This document shows, piece by piece, positions 58,831-64,000 of a stretch of 64,000 nt of DNA. The stretch's first letter is position 1. Each line of letters begins with the position of its first letter. Source of the stretch: Planctomycetota bacterium (lineage in GTDB: Bacteria; Planctomycetota; Phycisphaerae; SM23-33); contig JAKJER010000003.1 of the NCBI GenBank assembly GCA_022705325.1, forward strand, positions 117,419 through 181,418, given 5' to 3'. A program made the translations under genes and the position numbers. The notes beneath the pieces were generated by a model. The model made no database searches and was not told the DNA's origin. It was given only the letters and a program-made list of their open reading frames with translations.

Positions 58831-60297
58831 CTACGGCATGACGAAGGGCTTGCGATACTCGCGAGTCAGCAGCGTCGTCGCCTTGTCCGCCAGCGGCGAG
58901 GGGGCCGTGAACTTCGCCCCCGACGGGTCCAGCTCCAGCCAGCCGCCCATCGTGGGCTTGGTCTTCTTGGGGTCCACGCCGTTGGCTTCCAGGTGGGCCA
59001 GGAACTGCTGGCAGCTCTCGGTGGCGGCCGCGTGGCCCTGCGTCATCTCCTTGATCTCGTCGGGAAGAACGTCCTGCCCGGCGCGGTACGGGATGTTGCC
59101 CAGGTGGCAGAGCGCTGCCGAGGGGACGCCGACGGCGATGTCGGCGTTGAGGTCCTCGATCTTGCGGCTGCGAACGGCCTTAATCCAGTTGGGGATGTGC
59201 TCGCCGCCCTGCCCGCCTTTGAACTGCTTGACCTTGTTGTTGTCCTTGTCGTAAACCCAGCCGCCGCCGCTTCCGCCGGCGAAGTAGCCTCCCTCGCACT
59301 GGACGACCAGGCCGATGCGGATGCCGCGGTAGTTGTCCATCTGGGCCTTGTGGAAATTCTTGGGATCGTCGCTGGTCTTGCGGGGCAGGCCGCGGACCTC
59401 GAAGATCATGGGCACGGGCTTGTAGTCATACCAGGCGACCAGGGTGTTGGGCGTGGTGGCGTCATCGTCGACGACAAACCGCCCGCCGAAGCTCATGACG
59501 CGCGGCGGCAGGCCGTCCTGACCGAGGGCCCAGCGGCACATGTCCATCTCGTGGACGCCCTGGTTGCCGATGTCGCCGTTGCCGGTCGGCCAGACCCAGT
59601 GCCAGTCGTAGTGGAGCTTCTTGCGCATGAGAGGCTCCTTGGGGGCCGGGCCGCACCAGAGGTCGTAGTCGATCGTCTCGGGGACGGGTGTGGGCTGAGT
59701 GACCTTTCCGATCGACGCGCGGGGCTTGTAGCAGAATCCCTTGACCCAGAGCATCTTGCCCAACTCGCCCTTGCGGATGTACTCGAAGGCTTCCTTCAGG
59801 CCCAGGTCGCTGCGACTCTGCGTGCCGTGCTGGACGATCCGCTTGTTGTCGCGGGCGGCCTTGAGGATGATGGGGCCTTCGCTGACCACGTGCGTGCAGG
59901 GCTTCTCGACGTACACGTCCTTGCCCGCCTGGCAGGCCCAGTAGGTCACCAGCGAGTGCCAGTGGTTCGGCGAGGCGGTGGTGATGGCGTCCAGCTCCTT
60001 GTTCTCCAGCATCTTGCGGACGTCCTGGTAGCGGGCAAGCTTACCGTTGCCTTTCTTCTCCATGGCGTCGGCCTGGGCGTTGAGCACCTTGGAGTCCACG
60101 TCGCACAAGGCCACGATCCGCACGCCGGGAGTCTTGGACAGGATGTTGATGTGCGTCCTGCCCTGGCCGTTGAAGCCGACCACGCCGACGCGGATGTCCT
60201 CGTTGGCGCCGTACGCCCGATGGTACGGCAGGATCGTGGCGGCCACGCCGGCCGCCGCCGTCGTCGACAGGAACTGTCTGCGAGAGACGCGAGTCAT
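58831..60297 (-). CDS. Tat-exported Gfo/Idh/MocA-family oxidoreductase
   Basis: 488 residues from ATG 60297 (MTRVSRRQFLSTTAAAGVAA), with AAGGAG 7 nt before; the frame to 60348 is excluded. Twin-arginine leader SRRQFLS. NAD(P) motif GVVGFNGQGRTHI, EKP motif VYVEKPCTHV, and DYDLWCGPAP plus GNGDIGNQGVHEMD, typical of the group often annotated as oxidoreductase in planctomycetes. Probably a periplasmic sugar oxidase or dehydrogenase. Repeat arrays adjoin its stop. Confidence 0.9.
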   Translation of the reverse strand: MTRVSRRQFLSTTAAAGVAATILPYHRAYGANEDIRVGVVGFNGQGRTHINILSKTPGVRIVALCDVDSKVLNAQADAMEKKGNGKLARYQDVRKMLENKELDAITTASPNHWHSLVTYWACQAGKDVYVEKPCTHVVSEGPIILKAARDNKRIVQHGTQSRSDLGLKEAFEYIRKGELGKMLWVKGFCYKPRASIGKVTQPTPVPETIDYDLWCGPAPKEPLMRKKLHYDWHWVWPTGNGDIGNQGVHEMDMCRWALGQDGLPPRVMSFGGRFVVDDDATTPNTLVAWYDYKPVPMIFEVRGLPRKTSDDPKNFHKAQMDNYRGIRIGLVVQCEGGYFAGGSGGGWVYDKDNNKVKQFKGGQGGEHIPNWIKAVRSRKIEDLNADIAVGVPSAALCHLGNIPYRAGQDVLPDEIKEMTQGHAAATESCQQFLAHLEANGVDPKKTKPTMGGWLELDPSGAKFTAPSPLADKATTLLTREYRKPFVMP

Positions 60298-60492
60298 GGA
60301 GGATCTCCTTGCGATGGTGGACACGAAGATTGGCTGAGCAACAGTCATACGTGATCAGCCCGCTTAACGAGAAACCCGCGGACTTATTCGCACTGTCACC
60401 TGGCGATTGGTCGGGCGCGTCCGAACGCCTCCGGCAGACCTCATGCCAAGAGCCGTCTATCGGCGATCAGCCTTGTCTTCGGTGATCGACAA

Positions 60493-63400
60493 TCAACGGT
60501 CAATCCCCAGCGCCTGCCAGGCCACCCTCGCCAGGGTCGCGTCGCTGCTGGCGGCGCACTGCTCGAGCCAGACCTTCGCCTTGCCCTCGCGGTCGCCGCA
60601 GCGGAGCAGGGCGACGGCCGTCATCAGGCCCTGAATGTGGTTCTCGCGCGGGGGGCCGAGCTTGGCCAGCAAATCGGCCAGGACAGGCGCAGCCGCCGGG
60701 TCTCCGATGCGTCCCAGCGCGAACGCCGCCGCCCGCAGCAGGGGCGAGTCCTTGAGCACGCCGGGATCGCCGGCCACGCGGACGATGGCCTCGACGGCCC
60801 GCTTGTCGCGCGTGAACCCCGCGGCCCGGATGAGCCCGTAGATACCGCCTGCCCCCTTGCGGACTTCCTTGACCACCCCGCCGGCCAGGATCGCGTTGCA
60901 CACGTCCTCGATGCCCGTCGCGTCGCCCATCGCCGCCAGCACGTGGGCGTAGATGAGCCTGTCCCGCCCCTTGGCGGCGGCGTGGGCGGCCTTCAGCAGC
61001 GGGATGCTGTCGCCCGGTTGGGCCAGGAGCAACTCGACACCCGCGTAGTCCTTGGCGGCCGCGGCCACCGCCTGCTTCAGCCGCTGGACAGGGATGGGGT
61101 ACGAGTCGTCGTCCGTCAACACCGACGCGGGCAGGTTCCCCACCTGCACCAAGTGCTTCTGGAGGACGCGCACGTCCAACTCGCGGAGCGGCTTGCCGCT
61201 CTTGGCCGCCATCGCCCCCGCCGCGCCGGCTGCGTAGCCCAGGTTGTGCAGGTCCGGCTGCATGCGGGTGATGGGCATGGCGTCGCGGTGGGCCGAATGG
61301 CCCAGCCCCACGACCATGATGCCCTCGAGGCCCTTGGGCAGGATGCAGCGGAAGGGCGTGTTCGCCCAGAACGCCGTCCGCGCCGGCACGTGCGTGAGGG
61401 CGAAGAACGGGTGAATCTGGTAGCCGTGGCTGTCGTAGTCGCTGGTCGAACGGACGACGGTGTCCGGGAACGTTCGCCGGTTGATGATGTCCAGCCAGTC
61501 CAGCGTGTACTCGCCGACGATGCGGCGGCGCTCGCGGGTGTCCAGGATCTGCCCCAGGTCGAAGACCCGCTCGGTCTTGTCGAGCTTGTCCTGGATGGCG
61601 GATCGCACGTGCAGGACGTCGCTGTCGTCGATGCTCGGGCGGTCGCCGTTGAGGTAGTGCTGCCCGGGCAATCGCAGCGGGATATGTGAGGCCTGGAGGG
61701 CGAAATCGTCATCGACGAAGACGTAGGCGGCGCCCGCCGCGATGGCCACGTCGGCTGAGCCTGTCGCATCGATGACGATCCTGGCCCGGACGACCCCCCG
61801 GCCGTGCGGCGTGGCGACGACGGCGCCGACGACCCGGCCGCCCTCAACCAGGGCCCCGCAACCGAGGCACCCCATCCAGATGTCGGCGCGGGCCTTTCGC
61901 AGTTCGCTGCGATACCACTCCATTCGGACTTCGGTGGGGTTCTGAGGCACGGTATTGGTGAAGCCCACCCGGTTGCCGTACCAGTACTTTCCGATCATGC
62001 CGATGGTGCCCACCCCGCCCAGCGCGTGGAGGTGCTCGACCACGAGCGTCCGGGCCCCGCGCCGCGCGGCGGCGATGCCGGCCGGTCCGCCCGACGTGCC
62101 CCCGCCGATGACCACCACGTCGTAGTCGCCCAGCACCGGCAGGTGCGAAGCGGCCTGCTCGACGCGGGCCGGGCGAGGCAGAGGACGAATGCCCGCCAGC
62201 AGCTCGCGGACCTCGCCGGCGCCAACGGCCGGGGTGTCGGCATGCGACGCTTCCACCCGCACGCCGGCGGGCGCGGCCAGTTCTTTCGCCTGGCGGGCCA
62301 GGGCCTGGCCCACCCGCTCCCCCACGGCCAGGAACGCCGTCGGGCGGAGCAGCCGCTCGGCGGCCTCGCGCGGCATGTCCGCGCAGCCGCCCAGCACCCA
62401 CAGCCGCTTCTGGCCCTCAGGGCGCAGGCAGACCAGGTCGAGTTTGTCGGCCCCGGGCCACTCGCCGGCCGGCTTGGCCGAACGGATACACCACGGATGA
62501 ACGAAGAAAGGCAGATCGGCGGTGTAGACCTGGCTGGGCTCGTACGACACGTCGCGAACGGCCTGTTCGGCCCGGGCCCGCCACTGCCAACCCTCGTCAA
62601 ACGGTATTCGAACGGTGTACTCCCACCAGGACATTCGCGAGGCGGGCTTCTTGAGATTGGCCTTGTACGTCACCTGCGAGGAGACATCGAGCTGGCGGAC
62701 CTTCACGTTGTCCTGGGTGGTCTTGGCGGCATCGGCGGCGATGGCGATCCACTTCAGCTCGACCGACCCGCCGGCAGGCCGGCGAAACTCCGCCCCCGCC
62801 CGCTGGGCCAGCGGCGCGCCATGAAGGGCGTCGACCACCAGCTTGGCCGCGATCGCCTGCCGCCCCGTGCGGTTGCACATCGTCACGCCGGCAACCTGGC
62901 CCTCAGCGTCGCGGAGCAACTCGGCGGCGTAGCAGCCGTAGAACACCTGCACGCCCGCCTGGCGCAGGGCGCGGTCCAACACCCGCTTGACCTGGAGCGG
63001 CGTGGTCAGGCGCAGGGCCTGCGCCGCGTCCCCGGGCGAGGCGGCGTTCAGCAGGACTTCGCCCAGCAGGACGCGCTCGGCCTGGGCGGTCTTCCTGAAC
63101 GCGCACCGCACGTGCCGGGCCGGACCCGCCAACTCCACGCGCAGGATGGTGTACGCCCCGCCGTCCTCGGCGGCCGCCTGGCCGGCCGGTCGCCACGTCT
63201 TGCCGTCCACGCTCGTCGAGACGGTCAGGCTCTGCACCGCGTAGTCGCCCCCGCGGAACACCATCGCGTGCAGCGACCGCAGCGTCGCTTCCTTCTCCAG
63301 CGTCAGATCGATCGTCACGTCGCCGTCGTACTGCACGCTGTCGTATTGGGCCGTCGCCCACTTGCCGTCGTTCAGTCGGCTGGGCGTGGCGGTGTCGGGG

Positions 63401-63786
63401 TGCTTGCCGCCGGCCTGGCGGTCGGCCTTGTACGTGTAAGCGACCCCGTGTGTCAGGCCCGCCGGCGGCGTCGTGAAGATGGCTTTGCCCAGTTCCGTCG
63501 CGGGCGTCTCGCCCTCCTCCAGGAACAGGCGCATCGTGCCGGCCAGGTCCTCGCCCAGGTAGTGGCGAGAGGTGATGAGGACGACGCTGGCCCCGGCCCG
63601 CGCGGCCGCCAGGGCGGCGGCCGCCGCCCCGCTGCTGCCCCCGCAGACAACCACGTCGGCGGAGGCCGCCACCGGCACCTGACGGGCGGACTGGACGACC
63701 CAGGCCGGGACGGGCGGCGCGGCGGCGCCGACAGCGGAAAGCAGTCCGGCAACCAGAGCCACGAGTTTCATTTGGTGGGTAGTCAT
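60493..63786 (-). CDS. Giant tandem FAD-dependent oxidoreductase with inserted discoidin-like domain and C-terminal HEAT repeats
   Basis: About 1097 residues; start at ATG 63786 or 63771 (MKLVALVAGLLSAVGAAA, a clear signal peptide either way). The open frame to 63978 is not supported. First FAD half: DVVVCGGSSGAAAAALAAAR (about 45-70), continuing near 330-470 with VVDALHGAPLAQRAG. Between them a beta-sandwich about 150-290 (VTIDLTLEKEATLRSLHAMV, LRVELAGPARHVRC) looks like an F5/8-type-C/discoidin domain. Second FAD half: YDVVVIGGGTSGGPAGIAAA (about 555-580), VVEHLHALGGVGTIG, IVIDATGSADVAIAAGAAY. C-terminal HEAT-like helices (about 930-1090, LLRAAAFALGRIGDPAAAPV). Two FAD modules in one chain are unusual for this family. 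Confidence 0.86.
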   Translation of the reverse strand: MTTHQMKLVALVAGLLSAVGAAAPPVPAWVVQSARQVPVAASADVVVCGGSSGAAAAALAAARAGASVVLITSRHYLGEDLAGTMRLFLEEGETPATELGKAIFTTPPAGLTHGVAYTYKADRQAGGKHPDTATPSRLNDGKWATAQYDSVQYDGDVTIDLTLEKEATLRSLHAMVFRGGDYAVQSLTVSTSVDGKTWRPAGQAAAEDGGAYTILRVELAGPARHVRCAFRKTAQAERVLLGEVLLNAASPGDAAQALRLTTPLQVKRVLDRALRQAGVQVFYGCYAAELLRDAEGQVAGVTMCNRTGRQAIAAKLVVDALHGAPLAQRAGAEFRRPAGGSVELKWIAIAADAAKTTQDNVKVRQLDVSSQVTYKANLKKPASRMSWWEYTVRIPFDEGWQWRARAEQAVRDVSYEPSQVYTADLPFFVHPWCIRSAKPAGEWPGADKLDLVCLRPEGQKRLWVLGGCADMPREAAERLLRPTAFLAVGERVGQALARQAKELAAPAGVRVEASHADTPAVGAGEVRELLAGIRPLPRPARVEQAASHLPVLGDYDVVVIGGGTSGGPAGIAAARRGARTLVVEHLHALGGVGTIGMIGKYWYGNRVGFTNTVPQNPTEVRMEWYRSELRKARADIWMGCLGCGALVEGGRVVGAVVATPHGRGVVRARIVIDATGSADVAIAAGAAYVFVDDDFALQASHIPLRLPGQHYLNGDRPSIDDSDVLHVRSAIQDKLDKTERVFDLGQILDTRERRRIVGEYTLDWLDIINRRTFPDTVVRSTSDYDSHGYQIHPFFALTHVPARTAFWANTPFRCILPKGLEGIMVVGLGHSAHRDAMPITRMQPDLHNLGYAAGAAGAMAAKSGKPLRELDVRVLQKHLVQVGNLPASVLTDDDSYPIPVQRLKQAVAAAAKDYAGVELLLAQPGDSIPLLKAAHAAAKGRDRLIYAHVLAAMGDATGIEDVCNAILAGGVVKEVRKGAGGIYGLIRAAGFTRDKRAVEAIVRVAGDPGVLKDSPLLRAAAFALGRIGDPAAAPVLADLLAKLGPPRENHIQGLMTAVALLRCGDREGKAKVWLEQCAASSDATLARVAWQALGIDR

Positions 63787-64000
63787 CGTCCGGTCTAAAC
63801 GTGATCGTGGGGCAGATGTTGCCCCTTCAGGGCCATCTCGCCGGTCGCCGGAGGAACCCACGTCGTCCCGCGAAGCCCCCGGAGCCCGGGGGCCCTGGTG
63901 CCGGCAGGCGTAACCGGCCAGGGCGCCGGGGCCCGCGGTCATCAGCAGCATCGTGGCAGGCTGAGGCCCAAGCAGCATCTTGTCTGGAGCCGCACGTTGC
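63787..64000. other. Window end, no gene recognised
   Basis: No credible coding sequence. A hairpin GCCCCCGG-AGC-CCGGGGGC lies at 63875-63893 and a smaller one, GGGGCA...TGCCCC, near 63812; no T tracts. The gene beginning here, if any, is outside the window. Confidence 0.5.

Noticed and set aside
63787..63978. N-terminal extension of the tandem FAD protein
   Set aside because: Composition is unlike protein, and a clear signal peptide begins at the later ATG.
1..64000. tRNA, rRNA or insertion-sequence genes
   Set aside because: I saw no cloverleaf-like sequence, rRNA segment or transposase in any frame.

Overview
The window is dense, high-GC bacterial chromosome with about 39 protein genes and no RNA genes that I could recognise. 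It points to a planctomycete, probably of the Phycisphaerae type. The evidence is two LamG proteins ending in a PEP-CTERM sorting tail (18867-20369, 46328-47326), a pseudopilin with an H-X9-DG motif (37287-38033), several Tat-type Gfo/Idh/MocA and FAD oxidoreductases (44886-63786), many large secreted PA14, PKD, TPR and HEAT proteins, and a pair of LptF/LptG permeases that imply an outer membrane with LPS. The phylum is an inference; no marker gene settles it.

Layout. 1-7094: ClpB (cut by the window edge), a 64-residue membrane peptide, a MutS2 with three KOW-like modules but no Smr domain, and a lower-GC orphan gene. 7397-11838: LptG, LptF and an orphan FtsX/MacB-type permease. 12000-18743: a secreted PA14-PKD-TPR protein, a radical SAM/B12 protein, a discoidin-like lipoprotein and the two subunits of a 2-hydroxyacyl-CoA dehydratase-type enzyme. 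18867-31811: a LamG/PEP-CTERM protein, a Tat-type esterase, a two-gene unit of unknown secreted proteins (696 and about 1804 residues) sharing a domain, a Cache sensor kinase and a LOG-family protein. 31808-38033: a LEA-like lipoprotein, aconitase, a small membrane protein, a FolD with altered active site, a DUF2520 protein and a pseudopilin. 38093-64000: secreted metallopeptidase, TPR protein, and a carbohydrate-utilisation neighbourhood (toroid protein, two Gfo/Idh/MocA, SDR, zinc dehydrogenase, Nramp-like transporter, GH29 fucosidase, ribokinase, FAD oxidoreductases), interrupted by a HEAT protein and PurM.

The most unusual signal is not a gene. Degenerate tandem arrays with 7-bp (and sometimes 9-bp) periods sit against the start or stop codons of many genes, and one lies inside a coding region. 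They resemble the STRR heptanucleotide repeats known from cyanobacteria. A second repeat class is a cluster of four 21-bp perfect hairpins (9-bp stem, 3-nt loop) translated in frame inside the 1804-residue protein. A third is a 24-bp hairpin present at two loci 32 kb apart.

Possible joint function: the 42-64 kb part looks like machinery for degrading fucose-containing and other complex glycans, with periplasmic hydrolases and oxidoreductases feeding sugar or sugar-acid dehydrogenases and a ribokinase-type kinase. This is inferred from families only.
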